In this document: positions 7,385 through 15,084 of the stretch, piece by piece | Layout of the letters: each line of letters begins with the position of its first letter | Position numbering within the stretch: position 1 is the stretch's first letter | Origin: Lichenicoccus roseus | Lineage (GTDB): Bacteria; Pseudomonadota; Alphaproteobacteria; Acetobacterales; Acetobacteraceae | Assembly: GCF_005844085.1 (NCBI RefSeq) | Contig: NZ_VCDI01000001.1 | Coordinates: 868,001 to 932,000 of the forward strand | Reading direction: 5' to 3' | Length of the DNA stretch: 64,000 bases | Made by a program: the position numbers and the translations under genes | The notes under the pieces: generated by a model | Databases searched by the model: none | Seen by the model: the letters and a program-made list of their open reading frames with translations, nothing else | What the model was told of the DNA's origin: nothing

Positions 7385-8307
7385 TCGAGGGGATCCGCTC
7401 GGCCTATCTCGCCGACGAGTTGACGCAGCCGGTGCTGGCGGAGGAGCTGCAGCGGCTCGGTGTCGCGGTCACCGGGTGGCACGGCCTGCTGGCGCTGTCG
7501 CCCGATACGCCGCGCATCTCGACCTGGGCGCTCGATGTGTGGACCGCGCCCGAACTGGTCGAGTGCGCCTCGATCGGGCTCGCGGCCTCCGCCATGCGGC
7601 AACGGCAACGCAACTGGAGCCTGTATCCGGCCGCGCATCACCGTCGCTGCGCGCTGATCGCGGAGCGCCTGCCGCCGGTGAAGGCGGCGGCGTTGCGGTT
7701 CCCGGAACCGATGCCGACCGCGCCGCTCGGAGCCTGGACCCTGCTCGCGCCCGATCGGCTGCTGCTCAGTGCGACCAAGACCAGCCCGTTCGTGGGCGGC
7801 GCCTGCCGCTTCGTCGAGGACCGCACCGGACCACCCTCGCGCGCCTATCTCAAGCTGTGGGAGGCCTGCACCCGCCTCGGCGCGCATCCCGGGGCGGGCG
7901 ATCGCTGCCTCGATCTGGGCGCGGCGCCGGGTGGCTGGAGCTGGGCGCTGGCGCAGCTCGGCGCCGAGGTGATCGCGGTCGACAAGGCGGATCTGGCGCC
8001 GCAGGTGGCGGGCCTGCCGAACGTGACGCTCAGGCGCGAAAGCGCCTTCGGCCTCGATCCACGCCAGGAGCCGGAGACGGACTGGCTGTTCAGCGACGTG
8101 ATTGCCTACCCGGAGCGGCTGCTCGGCCTGGTGACGCGCTGGATCGAGGTCGGCCGCACGCGGCGGATCGTCTGCAGCGTCAAGTTCCAGGGTGCCACCG
8201 ACCATGCGGTCGCCGACCGCTTCGCCGCCATCCCGGGGGCGACGCTGATGCATCTTGCGCACAACAAGCACGAGCTCACCTTCCTCTGGCGGCGGCCTCC
8301 TGCCTGA
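7381..8307 (+). CDS. rlmM: RlmM-like 23S rRNA 2'-O-methyltransferase
   Basis: 308 aa from a GTG at 7381 that overlaps the DUF423 stop. The N-terminal half matches the THUMP-like region of RlmM, which methylates 2'-O of C2498 of 23S rRNA; the C-terminal half is an FtsJ-type Rossmann methyltransferase with motif I CLDLGAAPGGWSWALAQLG, then VIAVDKADL. The catalytic K-D-K-E set fits Lys in RAYLKLWE, Asp in WLFSDVIAYP, and Lys in CSVKFQG and HNKHELTFLWRR. Shorter than E. coli RlmM (366 aa), so the N-terminus is reduced. It overlaps the convergent ATP-grasp gene by 32 bases. Confidence 0.82.
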   Translation: MIEGIRSAYLADELTQPVLAEELQRLGVAVTGWHGLLALSPDTPRISTWALDVWTAPELVECASIGLAASAMRQRQRNWSLYPAAHHRRCALIAERLPPVKAAALRFPEPMPTAPLGAWTLLAPDRLLLSATKTSPFVGGACRFVEDRTGPPSRAYLKLWEACTRLGAHPGAGDRCLDLGAAPGGWSWALAQLGAEVIAVDKADLAPQVAGLPNVTLRRESAFGLDPRQEPETDWLFSDVIAYPERLLGLVTRWIEVGRTRRIVCSVKFQGATDHAVADRFAAIPGATLMHLAHNKHELTFLWRRPPA

Positions 8308-9457
8308 GCGGGGAGCGTCGATCGATCATCGCCTCCACGGCAAGGCGGATGCGGCCGGCGGGGTCCGGGCCGCCGGGTTCGCCGGACCGCCGGTCGTGCA
8401 CGATCATGCCGGTCTCGACCTCGAACACCAGCAGCCTGCCGTCCGGCATCACCCCGCAATCGAGACCGAAATAATCCAGCCCGACGCGTTGCCCGAGCGC
8501 ATGCAACGCAGCCCGGGCGCGGGCCGGGAGGACGGTCTGCGGAGTGGCAAGGAAGCGATCCTCCTCCGCACCCTTGGCTGCGTCCTGCTCCATGCCGGCA
8601 TTGTAGTACCAGACCGCCCAGTTGTGATGGATGCCCAGATGCAGCGGATAGGGTGTCCCGTCGACAAAGACGAAACGAAACTTGCGCCATTGGCCGTCCG
8701 GGCTGCGATAGTCGATGAACGGCGACACCGTGAAGCCGAAAAGCCCCTGGTGCCGGCGATCGTAGTCCGCCAGCGCCTCCGTGCCCGTGATCCGCTCCAG
8801 GCCGCTCCCGGCGTGCGAACCGATCGGCCTGATGATCAGAGGAGGACCGATCGGGGCCGGATCGCCCCACTGTCGCGTGACATGCTCCGGCACGATCGCA
8901 TCGGGCAGTCCGCGCAGCAGGGTCGCGGCCCCTGCCCGGCTCAGGCCGCCAACGCGTGCGCCCTGGTTGATCACCGGGGCTGCGATGCAGTCGGCGAGCG
9001 CATCGGCAGCGGCCAGCGCCGCGACGTGCCGCGCATCCTCTGCGATGGCGATGAAGACGCAATCGAACGGCATTGCGGCGCGAAGCTCCGGCGGCAACGC
9101 AGCCTCCGGGTCCGCCAGCACGCGCCGCGGGTCGGTGATCCAGAGCGTGTGCAGCAGGGTGGTGTCGTCGAACAGCCGGTCGAGCGGCAGGTTGGCCTGG
9201 AAATCCCCCGGCACGCACAGCATCAGCACCGAGCGCTTCGCCGGCCGGCGGCAGGGGCGTGTGAAGAAGGCACCCTCTGCCAGCGCCATCTGCAGATGGA
9301 GCAGCGCCGCCGTCCGGTCGCCCAGGGCCTGGCAGGTCTCCCAGAGCACGCGATGCGCGTCGCGCCTGGATGCCGGCACCTGGGTCGCCGCTTCAAGCAG
9401 CGTCCGCGAGTGCTGCCATCTCGCGCGCTCGTCGCCGGGATCGATCGTGCCTTGCAT
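8276..9457 (-). CDS. ATP-grasp domain protein of unknown function
   Basis: 393 aa. Residues 1-70 form a short helical, TPR-like region. The middle and C-terminal parts look like an ATP-grasp ligase: PLIIRPIGSHAGSGLERI (glycine-rich loop with basic residues), KFRFVFVDGTPYPLHLGIH, and at the end YFGLDCGVMPDGRLLVFEVE with the acidic Mg-binding residues. Such enzymes activate a carboxylate with ATP and join it to an amine or thiol, but no substrate can be inferred. It ends inside the convergent RlmM-like gene (32-bp overlap). A GC hairpin (9458-9480) abuts the start codon on the upstream side. No biosynthetic neighbours were recognised. Confidence 0.75.
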   Translation of the reverse strand: MQGTIDPGDERARWQHSRTLLEAATQVPASRRDAHRVLWETCQALGDRTAALLHLQMALAEGAFFTRPCRRPAKRSVLMLCVPGDFQANLPLDRLFDDTTLLHTLWITDPRRVLADPEAALPPELRAAMPFDCVFIAIAEDARHVAALAAADALADCIAAPVINQGARVGGLSRAGAATLLRGLPDAIVPEHVTRQWGDPAPIGPPLIIRPIGSHAGSGLERITGTEALADYDRRHQGLFGFTVSPFIDYRSPDGQWRKFRFVFVDGTPYPLHLGIHHNWAVWYYNAGMEQDAAKGAEEDRFLATPQTVLPARARAALHALGQRVGLDYFGLDCGVMPDGRLLVFEVETGMIVHDRRSGEPGGPDPAGRIRLAVEAMIDRRSPLRQEAAARGR

Positions 9458-9523
9458 CCCCGGCCCCCTCGCTGCCGGGGCCAGTCTAGTGGGGCGCTGG
9501 TTAAGCGGGCATGAACGCGTCGG

Positions 9524-10027
9524 TCAGGAGCGCGCGTCCCACTTCCCGAGCAGATCGACCACCGCCTGCGACGACATCGTGCGGGCGTTGCCGAGCGTCA
9601 GCGTGCCGTCCGGGTTCAGCAGCTTGCCGTCGGGGGTCACGATCAGCACGGTCGGGACCGCCTTGATCACCACGCCGTAGCGCTTCGCGATGTCCATGTT
9701 GGCGTTGAGATGATCGACGTTGACGGACACCGGCACGAAGTTCTGCGTGATCCAGCCCTGCACCGGGGCGAGCTGCATCACGCCGGCCAGCATCCGGCAG
9801 TCCGGGCACCAGTTGCCGCCGAAATCGATCAGCAGGCGCCGGCCGGACTGATGGGCCTTGCGCACCGCCGCATCCACGGCGTCGTGGGCGGCCGCCGGCG
9901 CGTCGTATGGATGCGCGACCGGAGCAGGCTGGCCGGGCGGCACCTGCGGTGGCGCGGTCAGCGCGCGCGCGGGGCCGGCAAGCGACAGGGCCAATGCGGC
10001 CGCGGCCAGGATCGGGAAGGTCTTCAC
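9524..10027 (-). CDS. Exported thioredoxin-family protein
   Basis: 167 aa with a clear signal peptide (MKTFPILAAAALALSLAGPARA), then a proline-rich spacer and a thioredoxin fold. The active site is GGNWCPDCRML with Cys74 and Cys77; VPVSVNVDH and the cis-Pro segment AVPTVLIVTP complete the fold. It should act in the periplasm, possibly in disulfide reduction or heme/copper protein maturation; WCPDC resembles thiol-disulfide proteins related to DUF953/thioredoxin_7 more than DsbA. It lies 21 bases upstream of nothing it obviously serves: the neighbour ssuA-like gene precedes it on the same strand, so co-transcription with ssuA is possible. Confidence 0.87.
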   Translation of the reverse strand: MKTFPILAAAALALSLAGPARALTAPPQVPPGQPAPVAHPYDAPAAAHDAVDAAVRKAHQSGRRLLIDFGGNWCPDCRMLAGVMQLAPVQGWITQNFVPVSVNVDHLNANMDIAKRYGVVIKAVPTVLIVTPDGKLLNPDGTLTLGNARTMSSQAVVDLLGKWDARS

Positions 10028-10048
10028 GTCGTTGTCTCCAGGCTCAGT

Positions 10049-11053
10049 TCAGGCCGGCGCATGCCAGATCGCCTTGGACACATCGAGGCGCCCCGGGATC
10101 AGGTGCTGTGCCGCGAAGGTATCGGCGATCTGCTGCTGCTCGGCCACCACGTCCGGCGTCATCGGCGAGACGCCGAAGCTCAGCCGGTTGATCGCGCGCC
10201 GCACCACGTCGAGCGGCAGGCCGGTATCGGCGGCAAGATACTGGCTGACATTCTCCTTGTGCGCCTGCGCCCACCGGTCCGACCGGTCGAGCTGCCGCAG
10301 CGTCTCCTGCACAAGGTCCGGATGCGCCGTGGTGAAGGCCCGGTCGGCCAGCAGGAACTGCCGGTTCTGCACCAGGCCCTGCGCGGTGGTGAGGAGGCGC
10401 GGACTGGAGCCGACCTCGACCGAGGATAGATACGGGTCCCAGATCGCCCAGGCATCGACACGGCCGGTATCGAAGGCCGGCCGCCCCGCCGCCGGCGGCA
10501 GGTAGACCGGGTTGATGTCTGCGGACGTCAGGCCGGCATGCTGCAGGGCGCGCAGCAGCAGCCAGTGCACGTTGGAGCCGCGATTGAGCGCCACCGACTT
10601 GCCCTTCAGGCCGGCGACGCTGGTGATCGGGCTGCCTTTGGGCACGATGATCGCCTCGCCCTGCGGCGCCGGCGGCTCATGCGCGACATAGACGATCCGG
10701 CTGCTGGCAGCCTGCGCGAAGATCGGCGGAGTGTCGCCGGTGATGCCGAAATCCAGTGCCCCCGACCCCATCGCCTGCAGCATCTGCGGACCAGCCGGAT
10801 GCTCGCTCCACTCGACGCGGTCGCCACTCCTGGCCAGCGCCTGTTCGAGATAGCCGGTGTGCTTGAGGATGATCAGCGTGCCGTAGCGCTGGTAGCCGAC
10901 CCGGATGGTGCGACCGCCGGCAGCCCGCGCGGACCGGACGAACGGCGCCGAAAGGCCCGCGCCCAGCGCAGCCCCAAGCAACGCGCGCCGCCCGACCGAT
11001 GAAACCGGCCGGGGGACAGGGGCCCCGCTTATGAGGGGATTGTATTGATCCAC
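10049..11053 (-). CDS. ssuA: Aliphatic sulfonate ABC transporter substrate-binding protein
   Basis: Periplasmic binding protein for alkanesulfonates or related organosulfur compounds. The N-terminus has a twin-arginine-like signal (VGRRALLGAALGAGLSAPF, then RSARAA); the mature part shows IRVGYQRYGTLIILK, a GITGDTPPIFAQAA loop and KGKSVALNRGSNVHWLL, typical of SsuA. About 334 aa. No ATG is near; the GTG at 11053 has GAAGG upstream and was chosen over the GTG at 11065. It is divergent from ssuD. The permease and ATPase (ssuC, ssuB) that normally complete the importer are not in the window. Confidence 0.86.
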   Translation of the reverse strand: MDQYNPLISGAPVPRPVSSVGRRALLGAALGAGLSAPFVRSARAAGGRTIRVGYQRYGTLIILKHTGYLEQALARSGDRVEWSEHPAGPQMLQAMGSGALDFGITGDTPPIFAQAASSRIVYVAHEPPAPQGEAIIVPKGSPITSVAGLKGKSVALNRGSNVHWLLLRALQHAGLTSADINPVYLPPAAGRPAFDTGRVDAWAIWDPYLSSVEVGSSPRLLTTAQGLVQNRQFLLADRAFTTAHPDLVQETLRQLDRSDRWAQAHKENVSQYLAADTGLPLDVVRRAINRLSFGVSPMTPDVVAEQQQIADTFAAQHLIPGRLDVSKAIWHAPA

Positions 11054-11137
11054 GGGGCGATACACCTTCAGGCGCGAGATACACGTGTCCGGGTCGTGAT
11101 TGGCCGGAAATTTCCACCGATGCAAGGGTAGTTCGTC

Positions 11138-12310
11138 TTGTCCCAAGCCGCTGAAGCCGCCGATGTCCTGTGGTTCCTGCCGACCCACGGAGACGGGCGC
11201 TATCTCGGCTCGCAGACCGGCGCGCGCCACGTCACGCTGAGCTATCTGAGCCAGATCGCGCAGGCTGCCGACGATCTCGGCTATTTCGGCATGCTGCTGC
11301 CGACCGGAAAGTCCTGCGAGGATAGCTGGGTGGTGGCCTCCGCGATGATCCCGCTGACCAAGCGCGTGCGCTTCCTGGTTGCAGTCCGCCCCGGCCTGTC
11401 GGAGCCATCGATGACGGCGCGCATGGCGGCGACCTTCGACCGGCTCTCCGGCGGCCGGCTGCTGGTCAACGTGGTTACCGGCGGCGATCCGAGCGAGCTG
11501 GCCGGGGACGGCGTGTTCCTCGACCACACCGCGCGCTACGAGGCGACCGACGAGTATCTCACCGTCTGGCGGCGCATGCTGGCCGGCGAGACCGTGCAGT
11601 TCGAGGGCAAGCATCTCAGCAGCAAGGGTGGCAAGCTGCTCTATCCGCCGGTGCAGGCACCCTACCCGCCGCTCTATTTCGGTGGCTCCTCCGATGTCGG
11701 CCAGCGCGTCGCGGCCGACCATGTCGACGTCTACCTGACCTGGGGCGAGCCGCCGGCGGCGGTGGCGGAGAAGATCGAGCAGGTCCGCCGTCTCGCCGCC
11801 GAGCGCGGACGCACGCTGTCGTTCGGCATCCGGCTGCATGTCATCGTGCGCGAGACCGAGCAGGAGGCCTGGGACGAGGCGTCGCGGCTGATCAGCCACG
11901 TCAGCGACGAGGATGTCGCGAAGGCGCAGAAGGCGTTCAGCGGCTTCGACAGCGTCGGACAGACCCGCATGGCGAAGCTGCACGGCGGGTCGCGCGAGAA
12001 CCTGGTGGTGAGCCCGAACCTTTGGGCCGGGGTAGGCCTGGTTCGTGGCGGCGCCGGCACCGCGCTGGTCGGCTCTGCGCAGCAGGTTGCCGACCGCATG
12101 AAGGAGTACATGGCGCTCGGGATCGACCGGTTCATCCTGTCGGGCTATCCGCACCTCGAGGAGTGCTACCGGTTCGCCGAGCTGGTGTTCCCGCTACTGC
12201 CGCTGAAGGCAACCACCGGGATCGATCGCGGCGTGGCCCGCAATGCCGGTCCGTTCGGCGAGGTGATCGCCAATGTCAGCGCACCATCGCACCGGGCCGC
12301 CGCCAGCTAG
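11138..12310 (+). CDS. ssuD: FMNH2-dependent alkanesulfonate monooxygenase
   Basis: Luciferase-like TIM-barrel enzyme that uses FMNH2 and O2 to split C1-C14 alkanesulfonates into aldehyde and sulfite, giving sulfur for growth. 390 aa, family length. It opens [14 protein letters not shown] as SsuD does, has [12 protein letters not shown] and [18 protein letters not shown], and ends FPLLPL. The Arg of SRENL near residue 290 fits the catalytic arginine loop. The start is a TTG at 11138; an upstream ATG is stopped after three codons. No FMN reductase (ssuE) is adjacent. The 72 bases between ssuD and the divergent ssuA must hold both promoters, presumably under sulfur-starvation control. Confidence 0.93.
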   Translation: MSQAAEAADVLWFLPTHGDGRYLGSQTGARHVTLSYLSQIAQAADDLGYFGMLLPTGKSCEDSWVVASAMIPLTKRVRFLVAVRPGLSEPSMTARMAATFDRLSGGRLLVNVVTGGDPSELAGDGVFLDHTARYEATDEYLTVWRRMLAGETVQFEGKHLSSKGGKLLYPPVQAPYPPLYFGGSSDVGQRVAADHVDVYLTWGEPPAAVAEKIEQVRRLAAERGRTLSFGIRLHVIVRETEQEAWDEASRLISHVSDEDVAKAQKAFSGFDSVGQTRMAKLHGGSRENLVVSPNLWAGVGLVRGGAGTALVGSAQQVADRMKEYMALGIDRFILSGYPHLEECYRFAELVFPLLPLKATTGIDRGVARNAGPFGEVIANVSAPSHRAAAS

Positions 12311-12321
12311 GGGATTCTCGC

Positions 12322-12537
12322 TCAGTCCTCGAGCTTGCGGGCCTCGTCCGGCAGCATGATCGGGATGCCGTCGCGGATCGGATAGGCCAGGCCCGCCTTC
12401 CGGCTGATCAGCTCGCCAGCATCGCGGTCGTAGGTCAGCTCGGTCTTGGTGACCGGGCAGACCAGGATCTCGAGCAGCCGCGGATCGACCGGCGTCGGCC
12501 GGGCGGGGGTCGCGGTATCAGCGGTGCTGTCCGACAT
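12322..12537 (-). CDS. Trm112-like (UPF0434/YcaR) protein
   Basis: 71 aa. The conserved core is [20 protein letters not shown] followed by [20 protein letters not shown] and a C-terminal LPDEARKL, matching the bacterial Trm112/YcaR family. In eukaryotes Trm112 activates methyltransferases; in bacteria the role is unsettled. Only one Cys (LVCP) of the zinc-binding set remains, normal for this bacterial branch. It follows the LON-domain gene by 41 bases on the same strand and likely shares its transcript together with ybbN, an arrangement common in Alphaproteobacteria. Confidence 0.9.
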   Translation of the reverse strand: MSDSTADTATPARPTPVDPRLLEILVCPVTKTELTYDRDAGELISRKAGLAYPIRDGIPIMLPDEARKLED

Positions 12538-12578
12538 GGTCTTCGTGTGCCTCCTCTAGGACCCTGACCGCAGCCGGG

Positions 12579-13322
12579 TCAGGCGGAATGTGGGCCGTTC
12601 CCGCCGTCTGGCTCGTGACCGGCCATTTCCAGCAGAGCCTGTAGTGTCTGCGCACGGTCGGCCAGCGTGACCGCCTCCAGCAGGGCCTGCTTCTCGGGTG
12701 GCGGAAACGGACAGATCATGCTGAGCGTGGTGATCAGCGTCTCGTCGTCCATCTGTTCGATGGCCTCCCAACGAGCCTCGAAGCCGCGCAGCGAGAAATA
12801 GTGCCTGAGCGACCGCAGCAGCTGTACGCGGTCGAACGCCACCGGACCGGGCTCGACGAGATCGGCGGCGAAGGGCCGGAAGTCGGGACGCACCTGCCGG
12901 TAGCCGTTGCGGACATCGACCTCCTGCCAGACCCGGAAGCGGGCGACGCCGAACAGGCTGATCGAGAAGGTGCCGTCCTCGCGCTCCGCGAAGGAGGCGA
13001 GGCGGCCAACGCAGCCGACGCGATACAGCGGTGCCGGGCGCGGCGGAAGGTTCTGCCGAAGGCCCATGGCCAGCTCGTCATCATCGTCCGTATCGCGGCT
13101 GCCCGGTATTTCCTGCGGCTGGATCATGCCGATCAGCCGGCGCTCGCGCAGCGCGTCATCGACCATGGCGAGATAGCGAGGCTCGAAGATGTTCAGCGGC
13201 AGCCGTCCGCGGGGCAGCAGCAGGGCGCCCGGCAGCGGGAAGACTGCGAGTTCGCCTTCGAGATCCTCGAGACCAACCGCGTTCAGGCGCGGCAGCCTGC
13301 GATGGCCGGATGTCTGGACCAT
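12579..13322 (-). CDS. LON peptidase substrate-binding domain protein
   Basis: 247 aa, essentially one LON N-domain without AAA+ or protease parts. Recognised by LAVFPLPGALLLPRGRLPLNIFEPRYLAMVDDAL, GCVGRLASFAEREDG, and the acidic helix region near the end with LLEAVTLADRAQTLQALLEM. Such stand-alone LON-like proteins may present or recognise substrates, but no activity is established. It starts 4 bases from the end of the ybbN/cnoX gene upstream and is followed by the Trm112-like gene, making a three-gene protein-quality-control operon. Confidence 0.9.
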   Translation of the reverse strand: MVQTSGHRRLPRLNAVGLEDLEGELAVFPLPGALLLPRGRLPLNIFEPRYLAMVDDALRERRLIGMIQPQEIPGSRDTDDDDELAMGLRQNLPPRPAPLYRVGCVGRLASFAEREDGTFSISLFGVARFRVWQEVDVRNGYRQVRPDFRPFAADLVEPGPVAFDRVQLLRSLRHYFSLRGFEARWEAIEQMDDETLITTLSMICPFPPPEKQALLEAVTLADRAQTLQALLEMAGHEPDGGNGPHSA

Positions 13323-13325
13323 CGG

Positions 13326-14375
13326 CTAGCTGAACAGCATGGCTGACATCCGGCGCCGGGACGAGAGCGTGACCGGATCATCGAAGCCCCAGGCCTCGAA
13401 GAACCGGATCAGCTGCAGCCGCGCCGCGCCCTCGTTCCAGCTGCGGTCACGGCGCATGATTTCAAGCAGGGCGTCCGCCGCCTCCTGCCGCTGCCCGGCG
13501 CCGTTGAGGGCGGTCGCGAGGTCGTAGCGCGCGGGGTGATCGTCGGCATCGGCGGCGATACGGGCACGCAGACCGTCGAGCCCATCCGCTGCGCGGCGCC
13601 CTTCGGCCGCAAGCGCGATGGCGCTACGCGCGCCGGTGATCTCGGCGTGGGTCGCAATCTTCGCCGGCACCTGTTCGAGCGCCGCAAGCGCCTGCTCCTC
13701 GTCGCCCATCGCCAGCAGCGCACGCGCGAGGCCGCCCCACGCTGCCGGGCTTTCCGGCTCCTGCTCGAGGGTAGCGCTGAACAGGGCGGCCGCCTCTTCC
13801 GCCTCGCCGGCCTCGAGCGCCACGCGGGCCTCTCCCAGCGTATCGGCGGCGGGCATGCTGCCGCCGGCTACTTTCAACAGCCCCTCGACGAAGCGCTTGA
13901 TCTCGCTCTCCGGCAACGCACCCTGGAACATGTCGAGGATCTGGCCCTGCCAGAAGGCGGCGACGGTGGGTACCGACTGCAGCGGCAGGCCGACCTGGGT
14001 AAGCTGCTGCACCAGGGCGCGATTCTGGTCGATGTCGATCTTGACCAGCTTGATCCGGCCGCCCGCCGCCCGCGTGACCTTCTCCAGCGCCGGGGTGAGC
14101 TGCTTGCAGGGGCCGCACCAGGTGGCCCAGAAATCGACCAGCACCGGCAGCGCACGGGAAGCTTCTATGACCTCGGCCATGAAGCTGTTCTGGTCGGCGT
14201 CTACGATCATGTCATCGATGGAAGCGGCGGGGCCACGGCGGATCATGTCGGGGTCGGCGGCACCGCGGGAAGCAGATCCGGGGCCGGCAGAAGGGGTGGC
14301 TGACGGCCGGGCGCCGGCGGGGACGGCGCGGCCGGGAGCGGCCTTGTTCTGGCCGATGATGTAATCCATGGGCAC
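13326..14375 (-). CDS. cnoX: Thioredoxin-TPR co-chaperone YbbN/CnoX
   Basis: Chaperedoxin that protects oxidised proteins and hands them to GroEL or DnaK. 349 aa. A low-complexity N-terminal leader (about 1-50) precedes a thioredoxin domain with an intact WCGPC (Cys87, Cys90), the cis-Pro stretch SVPTVAAFWQG, and a C-terminal set of tetratricopeptide helices (from about residue 180, with AWGGLARALLAMGDEEQALA). The CXXC is complete, as in Caulobacter CnoX and unlike E. coli YbbN. The start is ATG 14375 with a second ATG two codons on. First gene of the ybbN-LON-Trm112 operon; tRNA-Gly lies divergently upstream. Confidence 0.93.
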   Translation of the reverse strand: MPMDYIIGQNKAAPGRAVPAGARPSATPSAGPGSASRGAADPDMIRRGPAASIDDMIVDADQNSFMAEVIEASRALPVLVDFWATWCGPCKQLTPALEKVTRAAGGRIKLVKIDIDQNRALVQQLTQVGLPLQSVPTVAAFWQGQILDMFQGALPESEIKRFVEGLLKVAGGSMPAADTLGEARVALEAGEAEEAAALFSATLEQEPESPAAWGGLARALLAMGDEEQALAALEQVPAKIATHAEITGARSAIALAAEGRRAADGLDGLRARIAADADDHPARYDLATALNGAGQRQEAADALLEIMRRDRSWNEGAARLQLIRFFEAWGFDDPVTLSSRRRMSAMLFS

Positions 14376-14530
14376 ACCCGTTCCTGGTCTGTCGCATCGA
14401 GGCGTCGCGAATGCGCTCTAAGATTGGCCTCCGGCGCCGGTCTCGCAAGCGGCTTATGGCTCCGATTTTCCGCACGCCCGCCCCTTGCGCCTGTCCTCCG
14501 GACGTCATAAAAGCCCGCACCGTTCGGAGC

Positions 14531-14605
14531 GCGGGCGTAGCTCAGGGGTAGAGCACAACCTTGCCAAGGTTGGGGTCGAGGGTTCGAATCCCTTCGCCCG
14601 CTCCA
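14531..14605 (+). tRNA. tRNA-Gly (GCC)
   Basis: Complete cloverleaf: acceptor GCGGGCG/CGCCCGC, D stem GCTC/GAGC, anticodon stem CAACC/GGTTG with loop TTGCCAA (anticodon GCC), T arm GAGGG-TTCGAAT-CCCTT with one G-T pair, discriminator T and an encoded CCA (14603-14605). It decodes GGC/GGT glycine codons. Confidence 0.97.
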
Positions 14606-15084
14606 GGTTTTCAGCGAGATATCCCAAACGTATGGCGAGTTCGCCTTGAGGTGAACCGTCGCGCTTTTCGCGGCCGCTGAACCACACGCAGCGCGTCAGG
14701 CGGCCTAATGTCATTGCCGCGATTTCCGTCGTCCTCGACCTGTCCGTGATGAAGCAGGGCTGGCCGCCATACGCTTGGCTTTACGACTTCCTGCCGGTCA
14801 TGGCGATGCTCGCGTTCAACATCTATGTCCCGTCCAACGCCGATACGGTGGATGTCGTCCATGCTGCGGAAAGTTTCCCCTCCGGCGTGAAGCGGATCAT
14901 GCTGACGGCTCAGTCCGGCAGTAGGCTGCAGTCGCCGCTCATGGTCTGGTGCCGCAACACGCTCTGAGCGAGCGCCGTGCGGCGATCGCCGCCAGCGACG
15001 ACGAGGGCAAGACTACGTCGTTCGTAATCGAGCTGACCCGTTGGGGGCTTGTTAACAGGCTGGTGCGATACTGCTGAGGTCAGC
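14606..15084. other. Gene-poor gap between tRNA-Gly and the propeller-GGDEF gene
   Basis: 479 bases with no convincing gene. One weak plus-strand frame is listed separately (14746-14967). The last 50 bases contain the probable ribosome site TGAGGT of the next gene. No integrase, attachment-site duplication of the tRNA 3' end, or terminator with a T-run was found. Confidence 0.6.
14746..14967 (+). CDS. Doubtful small hypothetical ORF
   Basis: A 73-codon frame beginning GTG-ATG, reading a hydrophobic first half (around WLYDFLPVMAMLAFNIYV) and a polar second half. It matches no family I know, has no clear ribosome site, and the frame is open upstream without an earlier start. It could be a remnant of a membrane-protein gene next to the tRNA or just open sequence in GC-rich DNA. 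Confidence 0.2.
   Translation: MMKQGWPPYAWLYDFLPVMAMLAFNIYVPSNADTVDVVHAAESFPSGVKRIMLTAQSGSRLQSPLMVWCRNTL

Noticed and set aside
14505-14714. Minus-strand open frame across the tRNA reading AKGFEPSTPTLARLCSTPEL
   Set aside because: This is the well-known spurious translation of the antisense strand of tRNA-Gly, often misannotated as a protein.
14531-15084. Integrative element attached at tRNA-Gly
   Set aside because: No integrase, no duplicated tRNA 3' end and no shift to mobile genes downstream.
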